Shown here: positions 1 through 9,960 of the stretch, in pieces
Numbering within the stretch: the first letter of the stretch is position 1
Layout of the letters: the number at the start of each line of letters is the position of its first letter
Source: Bremia lactucae
Lineage: Eukaryota > Oomycota > Peronosporomycetes > Peronosporales > Peronosporaceae
NCBI RefSeq assembly: GCF_004359215.1
Contig: NC_090625.1
Location: forward strand, 553,697-580,424
DNA: 26,728 nt
Direction: 5' to 3'
Program-made: the position numbers and the translations under genes
The notes under the pieces: model-generated
The model's input: only the letters and a program-made list of their open reading frames with translations
Database searches by the model: none
Told to the model about the DNA's origin: nothing

Positions 1-1178
1 ACCGACTGGCCAGTTCCAGTCGATGTCAAGGGACTTAGAAAGTTCCTTGGTTTAGCGGCGTACTTGCACAAGTACTCTCGCAATTATGCAGAGATGACAG
101 TTCATCTCTCTCGTCTCTTGAAAAAAGACTAGAAATGGTTATGGAACGCTGATTGTCAGCGTTCCTTTGGAGGTATAGCAAAGCTTGATGCAATCGCCCA
201 TCTTTGCGATTGCTGATCAAGACAAACCATTTCATGTGGTCTGTGACGCCAGCGATTTCGCAACCGGCTGTGCGTTAATACAACACGATACAGACGGCGT
301 GGAGCGCGTCGTCTGTTACCAATCGCGTCAACTGCAACCAGCTGAACGCAATTAGCCAGTGCATGACAAGGAACTCCTTGCCATGAAATATGCATTGGCT
401 AAATTTAGGGTCCACCTCCTAGGAGATAGACCGTTCATCGTATATACGGACCATGCGTCATTACGCACGGCCGTCAATAGCCCACACCTCTCGCAAAGAA
501 TGGTGAGGTGGCTATCCTTCTTCGTGGAGTATAATTTCTTTGTCAAATATAAACCAGGACGACTTAATGTCGTCGCTGATGCGTTATCACGCCGACCCGA
601 TTTCGAGTCAGCTGTGCAGCCCAACAGTGAAAGTGATCTTACTGTTGCAACACTCACTACGAGTATTCCATCATCAACCTTCGTTGATGACATAACGAAA
701 GCCTACAAAGAAGATAAGGACCTTCTAAGTTTGATGGATCACTTAATAAATCCATCCGATAAATCTTTTAAAGATCTACCGGCTTTATATCGATCGTCAT
801 CCGATCGATACACAACACGTACCGGCTTACTGTATTACACAGCCGTTCCCGGCGACACCCCACGTGTCGTCGTCTTAACTCACAATGATTTGCGGTTGCG
901 CATCATGTATGAGTTCACGATGCTCGAACAAGTGGACATCGTGGGCGTGAGAGAACTTACCTCACCGTAAGTCGCGACTTTTACTAGCACCGCCAGTATC
1001 AGTTCGTGCGCAAGTACATTCGTGCTAGCGGAGTATGTCAACGTGTGAAGCCTAGCCCTTCATCCCGTGCACCTCTTCAACCTCTACCACTTCCGACAGA
1101 GTGTTGGCAGTCCGTATCTATGGACTTCGTCTTCGAATTTCCCGAAGACGACCACAAAAACAATGGAATCCTTGTTTG
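1..1178 (+). pseudogene. Gypsy element C: RT end, RNase H and integrase N-terminus, decayed
   Basis: This is a Ty3/gypsy pol fragment that runs in from the left window edge. The first ~130 bases encode the RT thumb (GLRKFLGLAAYLHKYSRNY), then frameshifts and stops break the frame. From 359 a 203-codon open stretch carries the RNase H C-terminal half (HDKELLAMKYALAKFRVHL, YTDHASL, NVVADALSRRP) and the linker into integrase (LRLRIMYE). A further piece from 1006 holds KYIRASGVCQRVKP, where the first cysteine of the HHCC finger has become serine (ASGVCQ instead of ACEVCQ). It ends in the start of the integrase core (SMDFVFEFPEDD), which carries the first catalytic Asp. It is non-functional: the frame is broken, the finger damaged, and the sequence stops at an inverted junction with element B near 1178. 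Confidence 0.9.
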
Positions 1179-1186
1179 GACGAAGT

Positions 1187-1531
1187 CTATAGAAACGGAC
1201 TGCTAGCACTCTGCCATAACAGGCAGAGGTTGTAACGGAACACGGAATGATCCCTGGGCTTTATCCGTTGACAAACTTCGCAAGCACGTATGTACTTGCG
1301 GACGAACTCATACGGGCGTGGCCAGTAGATGTCACGACTTATCGTGAGATAAGTCTTCTCACGCCCACGGTGACCACTTATTAGTGCATCGTGGTACTCA
1401 TACATGATGCGTAAACGCAAATCATTATGGGTGGAAATGACGACAGGACGTGTGTCGCCAGCAATCCTTAAGAGTCTTATCTTATTGATATGCTCTTCTA
1501 GCATCGTCAAGTAATTCTGACGACGGAACAC
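1187..1531 (-). pseudogene. Element B integrase N-terminal zinc-finger fragment
   Basis: A 114-codon open stretch contains the HHCC integrase finger of Ty3/gypsy pol: IMYEYHDALISGHRGREKTY supplies both histidines and KYIRACEVCQRIKP both cysteines, so the four zinc ligands are intact here. The core domain that should follow is cut off by the inverted junction at about 1178; only the bases corresponding to the first few core residues remain, out of frame. Integrase inserts the cDNA copy into host DNA. This copy cannot, as it has no catalytic core. Confidence 0.85.
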
Positions 1532-2028
1532 TTATTGTTGCAACAGTGGCCTTATGCCGGCTTCAACGACGACGTTAAGTCGTACTGGTTTATACTCCGC
1601 GGAGAAGTTATAGTCTGCGAAGATAGACAAGCACCTCGCCATTCTTTGCGAGAGGTGTAGACTGTTTACGGCTGTGTTTAAAGACGCATGGTCCGTGTAT
1701 ACAATGAACGGTCTACCTCCAAAGAGATAGATACTTAATTTAGCCAGTGTATATTTCATGGCAAGGAGTTCCTTGTCATGCACTGGATAGTTGTGTTCAG
1801 CCGGTTGAAGCTGACGCGATTGATAACAGACGATGCGCTCTTCGCCGTCTGTGTCATATCCATTAACGCACAGCCGATTGCAAAATCGCTGGTGTCACAG
1901 ACCACATGAAATGGTCGTTCTTGGTCCGCAATCGCCAGGATTGGCGCTTGCATCAAGCTTTGCTCGACACCCTCGAAGGATCGCTGACAATCAGCGTTCC
2001 ATGCCCACTTTGCATTTTCCTTCAACAA
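1532..2028 (-). pseudogene. Element B RNase H domain
   Basis: Two overlapping open stretches together cover the RNase H domain that degrades RNA in the RNA:DNA hybrid. The N-terminal part (1756-2028) has the RT/RNase H connection (WNADCQRSFEGVEQSLMQAP) and PFHVVCDTSDFAIGCAL with the first catalytic Asp. The C-terminal part (1532-1783) has HDKELLAMKYTLAKL and YTDHASL. The ADALSRRP motif near the end is lost: the frame reads NVVVEAGIRP. It is inactive because of at least one frameshift near 1770 and the lost motif. Confidence 0.85.
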
Positions 2029-2044
2029 AGAAGAAAGATGTGCT

Positions 2045-2530
2045 CTAATTTCGGCTTAATTGCGTGAGTACTTGTGAGATTTGCATACAGCTTGTTCTTA
2101 CGCATAAGTGTAAGAATTTTTCGTATGTGGGTACGATGTACTTCAACATTCGACTTCCCGTCCATGGTCTTTTATCAACGAAGATGTCATCAATCGGTGC
2201 AGAATCCCGCACAGATCTCAACAGATTGGTTACACATTTATTAGATATCGCAGGGGCATCACTAAGTCCCCGTGGCATGACTAGCCACTCCCACAGCATA
2301 CCGCTTGGGGTGCTTATTGCTGTAAACAAAATATCTTGCTCACGCATAAGGATCTGATAGAATTGATCCATTAGATCCATTGACGAAAAGATAGTACTCT
2401 TTGACATACCATCAATGATTACGTCTTTTCGTAACGGCGTTTGAGCCCGTACAGTTGCAGCGTTCACTTTATTGAATGTATGCACTATCCGCCATTCTCC
2501 TGTTGCTTTACGCACACAAAAGATCGAAGA
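2045..2530 (-). pseudogene. Element B reverse transcriptase, decayed
   Basis: A 156-codon open stretch contains the palm and fingers of gypsy RT: ATGEWRIVHTFNKVNAAT, the catalytic-Asp block SSMDLMDQFYQILM, and WLVMPRGLSDAPAISNKC. The catalytic YxDD motif is damaged: the sequence reads APIDDIFV where element A has a clear SYFDD, consistent with a 6-base loss at about 2186-2194. The thumb is missing because a deletion of about 155 bases, judged against element A, joins the palm directly to the RNase H connection near 2070. Non-functional. Confidence 0.85.
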
Positions 2531-3632
2531 GCTATTAGGGGAGTTAATTCCCTCACATGGCCTGCTGTTAAGCGTTCGCCAAAGAATTTGTCGATCGCTA
2601 TTACTTGCTCACGAGGCAATAGCCATTGCTTCATGACACAGTATTTCGAACCTGGGATTAGGTCGATTTCGTGTCGAGTGCCTTTATCCTTAGGTAACTC
2701 GCACGGTACTGATTCAGGGAAGATATCCTCAAATTCTAACAAATCTTTATATATAGGGTTTGTCATCAAAGACTTCCAGGATTGGGACGTAAAATTTTCC
2801 ATTCGAGTCTTCTCACAGAGGACACTTTCGGCCATCGATGAGCTGCTGAGAACCCGTTCGTTCTAAGAATTACTATTTTTGCCGACGCAGACCTAAAATC
2901 GGCCACGTACTTGTCATCTGTGACAAGTACGCAGATCTGCTTGACTTTGCCACTAAGCAGATCAAGCAAGAACCGTTTCGGTTCTAGCGTTGGCAATTGT
3001 GTTATCTCCGAATTTAACTTCGAAGGCGCTAATATATTAAGTGAATAAGCACCTACACTTGATTCATTGTTTACTTAGACAATGATAGGCTCAGTTTCTT
3101 CTTTGGAGTTTATTTCCAAAGATACCTGGGAGCCTCTGACCACAGGTTTCCGGGGACTTATTCCTACAGAAATTATTTGGGGACTATCCTTCCCACTGCC
3201 TCTAGATGTGGTGGCGCTATCACAGCGAGATCCTATACGATCGACTCTCCAGTCCATCAAGGACTTTCGCACTGTCTCTTGTAGACTGGCGTTTTAACTT
3301 TCTTGGATGTTGCTCTTTAAGCAAGCATCCTTGTTTCGTACCACTCAACTTATTCAAGTGATCGAATTTCGACGATGCCTGTGCTTGTAAACAGCCTTCT
3401 ATTACTATGTACACGTCTCAGTAATGGACCTTCGACGCTGCCTGTGCTTGCGCACAGCCGTCGGATTCCAATTCCACAGTGTGTTGAGCATTCACACTAA
3501 AATCTCGAGCAGTCATGCTTACAACCGAACCACAAGTGAGACCATCGCACTCACTCGTAGGACATTCACACGCTTATGGACGCTCCAAAACATTCATCAG
3601 TTGACCATCTGATGAACAAGAGACAGGCATCG
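2531..3632 (-). pseudogene. Element B pol linker between protease and RT
   Basis: This stretch aligns by order and by local similarity with 10661-11690 of element A, and lies between protease and RT. Recognisable pol-like text includes DLLEFEDIFPESVPCELPKD and RHEIDLIPGSKYCVMKQWLL, the conserved lead-in to the RT fingers (codons within 2485-2835). Upstream of that (2836-3632) only short open pieces remain in changing frames, with no motif I can name. It is broken by many stops. Confidence 0.6.
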
Positions 3633-3920
3633 TCATGGCTTGATGCTGCCAAAACATGCATGGCTCGAACTTTCTGAGCCATGTAATCCAACGATGACAT
3701 CAAATTTATCATTCAAATCTAGTACGATGAAATCAACAACGTACTTTAACGTGCATTGGATACCAACAACACGTTTCTTAACTGTTACAGATGCACCTGT
3801 TGCAAGCCGCACTGCCATCCCCGAAAGAGGTATATCAATCTCAATAAATTTAGGCCTGCGATCTTTTAGCGATTGGCGTCTAATAAAGCTATATGACGCC
3901 CAACAATCGACCAGGGACTA
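3633..3920 (-). pseudogene. Element B aspartic protease (retropepsin) remnant
   Basis: This is a retropepsin-like domain in the gypsy order gag-PR-RT. The active-site region reads LVDCWAS (codons at about 3897-3914), in place of a D-[ST/C]-G-A-S motif: the Gly is Trp (codon 3900-3902), which should abolish activity. Downstream is MAVRLATGASVTVKKRVVG, then VVDFIVLDLNDKFDVIVGL, the typical second half with the DVI(V/L)G flap-base motif. Retropepsins cut Gag-Pol into mature proteins. Confidence 0.75.
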
Positions 3921-4194
3921 AAGTGGCGACTCATTTGACACTTTCATTTTGATGAGATTAACCTCATCCCCTGGGGTAGTTATACACAATGTTTGTGTGT
4001 GAGGAGCAACGATCGTCAAAAGACCTGTAAATTCTTTTGACGTTGCTAGATCAGTAGAACGCTCCGCACCTACAGACCTCGACCGTTTTTTGGCATTCCG
4101 CCTCGCCGTTGCGCTTTCGCAACAGCGTTGGACCCGCGTCCTCAGCTATTTCTAGAAAGAGGTCTGTCTTTCGCTCAGTGCTTTTATGCACTGG

Positions 4195-5239
4195 AAGCAC
4201 CACACTTTTATGCGTAGTGGCCCATTTCTCGACAACGATTACATTTCTGTAATCGTTTGTAGCTTGAAGAGCGAGGTTTCTCGCTCTCTACATACGAGAG
4301 ATAAGTAAGTTCTGGACCTCCATTTTCTTGTCGTCTTGGCGGACGATAAGCACCAGAGTGGACAAAAGCCAGTTTTAGACTTAAGTCCTCTTGTTCCGCT
4401 ATAGGGATCACTTGGTGTAGCGACTCTATATCTAGCCGGAAGAGGTGGGTCTTAACAGGGCCGTCTGCAAGACCATTGATAAACCCAGTTACCTTCGTTT
4501 GTTTATCAATTGTATGACTTACGATACAACTGACCAGATATCATGAATGTTGGACATCAGCGTGAATGTCACGTTTGCCCTGATTCAAATCCAGGAGCTC
4601 GGCTCGAGCCCTGAATTCGGCACGGGCTCAAACGTTTCTCTGAGCCGGGTCTTAAAGACCTCATACGGACCAAAAACTAATGGGTCGTGAAGTTATAGCC
4701 CCAAGGCCTGAGGTTGGCACGTCTGGCTAAGTTATACATACCAAATTTCACTTTCGTCGCATCATTCACTGATACGACAAGCTTCAATGGCATCGTCTAA
4801 CTCGGCGAACCATCTCAAAAAGGAGGCGCCCTCGACTGCCTTATCTTAAAGATTTCGATCTTATAGCTTTCGGGTCGACGCGGAAACGTCGGCCGAATAG
4901 CAGCATGTAAATGCTGGTGTCTCAACAGTTCCATCTGTTGAGCACCCTGTTCTCTCAACACCTCTGTTTGCTGAGAGCCTTGCTGGTGAAGCAAAGTTAC
5001 TTTCTCTTGAGCCGCATCGAGTTCGTGTAAAATGAACTCGAACTCAGCTATGGCCGCATGCTATTCATCTCTGCCCAGAGTGAACAGCATAGCGCCAATG
5101 GCTGGCCCGCCTTCGACCGAACTCATTCGTTCGATCGCTCTCTATTCAAGGTCACTCAAACGGGGAACGCCTTCACGCGTGGCTTGATAACCTTCTTGAT
5201 GGACTTGAAAGCTCCTCCTTCTTCATCGAACATGTCCAT
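4195..5239 (-). pseudogene. Element B gag (capsid plus zinc knuckle), broken
   Basis: The likely start is the ATG complementary to 5237-5239, giving an acidic opening (MDMFDEEGGAFKSIKK). A coiled-coil stretch follows at about 4900-5040 (LHQQGSQQTEVLREQGAQQ, then MELLRHQHLHAA). Next come capsid-like remnants (KVKFGMYNLARRA at about 4730). Near the end a CCHC knuckle starts CNRCREMGHYA, but an in-frame TAA replaces one spacer codon just before the last cysteine (4211-4213). Gag builds the virus-like particle and the knuckle binds element RNA. Several frameshifts and stops make this a pseudogene. The gag lies on the same strand as pol, so the plus-strand frames in elements A and D are not the gag. 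Confidence 0.75.
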
Positions 5240-5756
5240 GTTGGATGGAACATGCGAGGGCCGTTACACTGACTACGAAGGGCTACCAAGTATAACGGGG
5301 CACCTTTTCACTCTTATTGATCATTACTACTAAACCTTACACTGATTACAGTGAAGTTTAAATGCCTCAAACTTTACGTACACGGGGGTACAGAGAAAGA
5401 CGTCTAGGTAGCTAAGGGTTTTAAGCTACCAAAGGTAATTCAAGGATTAGAATTAGGGAAAAGTAAAACTGCATTAAAAAGTTAGTTTCCTACGTAACGA
5501 TCTTCTATCGACTACTGAACTTATTATGTTGATATCTAACAAAGTGTGAAGCCTCCTTGCGCACCGCACAGTCGTGTGTTAAAACGATTGGCGGGGTGAT
5601 TCAGACTTTAATCAACCAATCAATAGAGCTAATGTCTTATTGCATCAAATACCAAATTTGGTATTATTAGAACTGTTTAAGTCAAAATTTCTTAAAGATG
5701 ATAATTTTGTACCTCTTTGCTTATGTCCTGTTATAGAAAATAATATTTATGTAACG
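5240..5756 (-). other. Element B leader between LTR and gag
   Basis: Non-coding stretch between the LTR edge and the gag start, read right to left. I expected a tRNA primer-binding site next to 5756 but could not recognise one; the bases just inside the LTR read cgttacataaat in element direction. An extra TGTAACG at 5750-5756 means the LTR edge could be 7 bases further left. No ORF of interest. Confidence 0.4.
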
Positions 5757-6176
5757 TGTCACGGGGCAGTACAAGTCCACTTCGCACTGCTTCAGTGCGA
5801 GTGATGACTCGCGTCACTTCACGTACACTAGCACGTGCAGAGGAAGACTCTCTCTAAAAACACTTGCTTTAAAGAGGCTTATAAGTAACTGTATTTAATA
5901 CAATTAAGTGCTTCTGTATCTATCTTTTTAATACTAACTCAAATTAATACTTATTCAAAACATGTAATTAAGTCTTATCTGTCTCTCTCTTTGCGTGCGT
6001 CCAGTGCTTACTGGTTCGCGGAGCAAGTAGATATAATGGCCTATGTCTACCAATGGATAAGCTTTCCGAATATTACTATGTAAAGTAATACTCTCCAAAT
6101 ATTATCCGCTTTTTAGATAATGTATCAATTAAAAACCTTTTAGTCTTAATTTCATGTAACGATACACCGCGTTACA
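5757..6176. repeat. LTR1, shared between elements A and B
   Basis: The LTR begins TGTCACGGGGCA and ends CGCGTTACA; related copies at 17404-17873 and 11975-12316 confirm both the sequence and the direct orientation relative to the latter. Consensus ends are TGTAACGGGG...CCCCGTTACA, an inverted repeat of the TG...CA type. It contains a perfect hairpin CGCACTG-CTT-CAGTGCG at 5783-5799. A purine-rich tract abuts it on the right when read on the minus strand, so it is the 3' LTR of element A and, by position, the 5' LTR of element B. Confidence 0.8.
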
Positions 6177-6190
6177 TCACCCCTCCGTTA
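6177..6190 (-). promoter_or_regulatory. Polypurine tract of element A
   Basis: Read on the minus strand this is taacggaggggtga, immediately before the LTR start TGTAACG. A purine-rich run next to the 3' LTR is where plus-strand cDNA synthesis is primed. It fixes the direction of element A as right to left, in agreement with its pol. Confidence 0.6.
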
Positions 6191-6213
6191 AACGACAATC
6201 ACTCTGACTGTCA

Positions 6214-7976
6214 TTGAATAGACTGGTCACTATACAAACCACTAAATTGAAAAAAAAGATGTTGATTGGTCAGAACTACAATTTTCAATTCTATCGCATA
6301 GTTAACAAGTCCATGCGGTATGCGACTAGTGTGGCGCCTTCGACTGCTTTACATGAAGCCGCGGGCGACGCATTATTGTCTCTTGTAGCAGACGTTTCGT
6401 CTGCCATAATATCATCTTCTCCCGCAACATATAATGTTGCGGGTGCACGTGGTGAGTCACCACGTGAGTGCGACCCTCTTTGGAGGTCGACTTTGAATGC
6501 GAGTCGGACGAAATGGCCCACCCGGGGAGAGAAGAACAGTCGCCTGATCGTCGTTAGGCGGCTGACTATGAGCCTTCGAATGAGGGGGCTCAATCGGGCG
6601 GACGTGCTAACTGAGTTCGCTATGGCAGACTTGGCTCAGACGATGATGATGATATCTCATCGCCAGCACCGTCTCCCGTGCCGTTGCCGCACTTATTTCT
6701 GTGCGTGGTGATGACGATGGCGTAAGCCATCGTAATAAAACAATTTGTGGTATTCCTGCTCCAGTGGGTACCACTCAGAGAAGCGCAGACAATAAAACGT
6801 CTCGTCTTTCCACTGAGAAAAAGCCGTGGCTTCTGCCCGAACAGCTACTCAGTACCTTGTCTGGAGAGACTACTCCTCACAATGAAAATCTTTATTTATT
6901 GCGACAAAGCTACATGACCTTGATCCCAGCGCGAAGAACTTTCGCATTGAGGAAGATTTTTATCTCGATGCTTTTCTTAAGCATCGTTGGTATAGTGGCA
7001 ACAACAAGCGAGATTTTGCTCGATAATGCAAGCCTGGAACGCGTTTATTCGCAATTGCAAAGACATTGGACGCGAAGCTTGGCTTTCAAGACGTTACGCG
7101 TTTTGCTTTAATCTCGAAAGACGAGCTCCAATCGGTGCAAGATTTAAACTGCAGCGGTTGTCTCGTGAGGCAGGACTTCCATGCCTCACTTGAAGTGATT
7201 CTTGTCCGTGTTGTGTTGACAATACGAAGCGAGTGAAAGGGGATGTCTATCACCTTTCTTCGCCTTGGGGGAGGGCTCGCATCTCTATCGAGATGCGCGA
7301 TGCGATTTGTTTTTTTTTGCAATCAATTCACAAGCGCCAGAGGCGCGTGCTCTCCGATGAACCTTTTGATCCATCCGATGGGTCTCGTCATATTGACGGA
7401 CAAGGCCCTCAACGTCAACAACCAGCTCGGAACGAGGCTCCCAGCTGTCATGCGAAGGTGGATAATCGCGCCAGCGAACACGATAACGCGTTCGCTTTTC
7501 ACATCACGGTGGTTTAGAATACGTTCTACAAGGAAAGGTTGACCACCGTGGGAATCCAGGCGGAGAAGTGGAAATTAGATCCGGCCCGAGTGTCGGATCT
7601 AGATTCGAAGCTCAATGAACTCGAACGCTACCTCCATGTATTGGAGGAGGGTCTTGAACACGAGCGCGGTAAGCGGCACTCATTATAGCAGACAATGCAG
7701 GCTCACTATATCGAACGGTTGGAAACCTGTTCGAAGAATGCGTACTCCATGCTAAAGTACGAACAGAAGTATCACGCTCTTCGGGATGAGCTGTCGTCAG
7801 CTCGTCGCGGTTTCGAGGGTTTTCAGACCCGACATGAGAATCTCTAGTATCAGCATGAGAATCTGGTTCGTGACTACAAGAATCTTTTAGGGATTCTTGA
7901 AAAGGGTAGTCAGATCCGTCCTCGAAAAAAACCGCGTACTGATGGCACGGGCGGAGCCGACCAACGTAAAACGTAG
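6214..7976 (+). pseudogene. Element A antisense ORF region (aORF), acidic then coiled-coil
   Basis: Coding-like region on the strand opposite to pol, between the polypurine tract and integrase. No known family is recognised. Pieces in order: a Ala/Ser-rich start (6214-6711, e.g. AAGDALLSLVADVSSA); in another frame an acidic block SDDDDDISSPAPSPVPLPH (about 6636-6695); then DPSAKNFRIEEDFYLDAF (about 6922-6975). A coiled-coil tail runs in one frame from 7557 to the TAG at 7974-7976 (LDSKLNELERYLHVLEEG, KYEQKYHALRDELSSARR, YKNLLGILEKG), ending in a basic stretch. In-frame stops at 7686-7688 and 7845-7847 and several frameshifts show it is decayed. Its 3' end overlaps the pol tail on the other strand. 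It could be an accessory or capsid-like protein; function unknown. Confidence 0.5.
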
Positions 7977-9250
7977 GATGTGTTCGGATCCTACGTGGCA
8001 ATTCTACTGTGTACGGATTGCCTCTGCGATGCAGTACATGGAAAGGCCCAATGAACTTGGGTAGTAGTTTACTGCTACCCACACTAGTGATTACGCGCTT
8101 AGGTAGGTTTACTGTGGAGAGTTGCACTATACCATCAATTTTAATTGAAAGAACGTTTGCGCTTCCATATTGTCTGCGTTCCATTTCTGACGGTCCACTG
8201 CGTTAGCAACAGAATCCTGTACGAAACGGATTACTGATTCTCGAGCCAGCAGAAATTTCTCTGCTGACTCATTTGTTTTGTCTTTTCCAGTTCGCTTTGT
8301 GCGTACTGCCATGAAATCTTTCTCATCTTCGATGTCGATTGCTTCGACTTCGACATCATTCGCGTCGTTGTTGACTTCGAAGCGTGGTGAGCATGAGCCA
8401 GAGTTGGTTTTGCTCTTGCGAGCCCACCCTCCTGAAAGTAGAGGATCCCTCTAATTGAGTGGGTATGCGTGGGTGTTGTCAGCCATTCAGGAAGAACGTT
8501 GAATGCGTTGCAGACGTATGCACCGAATTTTTGATGCGCATACGACCACTAGTAAAATCTCGCTCCAATTCGGATACGATTGGTCGTAATCTCGAGGTAT
8601 CTCTTCGAGGACGCGTTGTGCACGTTCCGTCTGACCTTCTGTCTGTGAATGATCAGAAGTTGACATAGTTAGCCGTGTTCCGATCTCTCGGAACACGGAT
8701 TGTCAAACCTCAGCCGTGAACAGTGGATCTCTATCTGAGACCAATTCACGGGGCAAATTGTGGAGTTTGAATATCGTTTCGATAAAGACACAGGCACAGC
8801 CCGGAGCCGTGATTGACTCTGGTACTGCATCAAGATGTACCATCTTGGTGAATCTGTTTATAAAAAAACAAGGACTCCATTGTTTTTGTGATCGTCTTGA
8901 AGAAATCCAAAGACGAAGTCCATAGATACGGACTGCCAACATTCTGCCAGAACTGGTAGAGGTTGGAGAGGTGCACGGGTAAAGGGCTAGGCTTCACACG
9001 TTGACATCCCTCGCAAGCACGAATGTACTTGCGCACGAGCTGATACTCGTAGGGCCGGTAAAAGTCGCGACTTACTGTGAGGTAAGTTCTCTTACGTCCA
9101 CGATGCCCACTTTGTTGTGCATCGTGACACTCATACATGATACGCAAGCGCAAATCATTGAAAGTTGGGATGACGACACGCGGATTGTCGCCGGCAACGG
9201 CTGTGTAGTTCAGTAAGCCGTTGCATGTTGTGTATCGATCGGATGACGAT
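7612..9250 (-). pseudogene. Element A integrase, broken
   Basis: Integrase in several frames. The HHCC finger is intact (YECHDAQQSGHRGRKRTY and KYIRACEGCQRVKP). The core keeps FTKMVHLDAVPESITAPG and the second catalytic Asp block LVSDRDPLF (8703-8942), then STSDHSQTEGQTERAQ with the catalytic Glu (8487-8696). The core start with the first Asp is out of frame. A variable acidic insert follows at about 8270-8450 (EVEAIDIEDEKDFMAV), then the C-terminal module (KLLPKFIGPFHVLHRR, FYVGRLRP; 7944-8184). The frame then stays open for another ~110 codons with a Ser/Asp-rich tail that lies antisense to the aORF. No chromodomain is visible. Inactive because of frameshifts. Confidence 0.85.
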
Positions 9251-9960
9251 CGGTATAAAGCTGGTAAATCTTCAATAGATTTATTGGATGGATTCATTAA
9301 CTGATCCATCAAGCATAGAAAGTCCTTATCATCTGCGTAGGATTTCTTTTTGTCATCATACAAAGTTGATGACGGAACACTTGAAATGAGTGCTGCAACA
9401 GTGAGATTATTTTCACTGTTGTAATGCGCAGCCGGCTCGAAACCGGGTCGGCATGATAACGCATCAGCGACGACATTAAGTCGTCGTGGTTTATATTCCA
9501 CAGAGAAATTATACTCCGCGAAAAAGGATAGCCACCTCGCCATTCTCGCAAAGAATGGTGTGGGTCGTTGAGTCACACGTGCGTAATGACGCATGGTCTA
9601 TATATACGATGAGCGGTCTATCTCCGAGACGATACACCCAAAAAAACTGTTAGCCAGTGCATATTTCATGGCAATGAGTTCCTTGTCATGCACTGGGTAT
9701 TTGCATCCAGCTGGTAATTGCGTTCAGCAGGTTGCAGCTGACGCGATTGGTAACAGACGACGCGCTCCACGCCGTCTGTTTCGTATTATATTAACGCACA
9801 GCCGATTGCAAAATCGCTGGCGTCACAGACCACATGGAATGGTCTGTTTTGATCTGCAATCGCTAATAAAGACGATTGCATCAAGCTTTGCTTGATACCT
9901 TCAAAGGAACGCTGACAATCAGTGTTCCATAACCATTTCTAGTCTTTTTTCAAGAGACGA
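9251..9960 (-). pseudogene. Element A RNase H domain
   Basis: RNase H remnants: the first catalytic-Asp region is recognisable at about 9800-9850 by similarity to elements B and C, while MARWLSFFAEYNFSVEYKP and RLNVVADALSCRPGFEP (9420-9540) give the C-terminal half with its last Asp; the usual SRRP reads SCRP. The linker to integrase is open (DLPALYRSSSDRY). A frameshift near 9560 and stops in the N-terminal half inactivate it. Confidence 0.8.

Larger units (their letters stand above)
1179..5756 (-). mobile_element. Gypsy element B, internal region, minus strand, truncated in integrase
   Basis: This is the internal part of a Ty3/gypsy retrotransposon read right to left: leader, gag, protease, linker, RT, RNase H, integrase finger. 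It ends abruptly inside the start of the integrase core at about 1179, where element C begins in the opposite direction. The LTR at 5757-6176 lies on its 5' side. Every domain carries stops or frameshifts, so it is a relic. Compared with element A it lacks about 155 bases of the RT thumb near 2070 but still has gag, which A has lost. Domain details are in the separate entries. Confidence 0.85.

Noticed and set aside
5058..5333. 91-codon plus-strand frame
   Set aside because: It lies opposite the start of element B gag and has no recognisable content; taken as a shadow.
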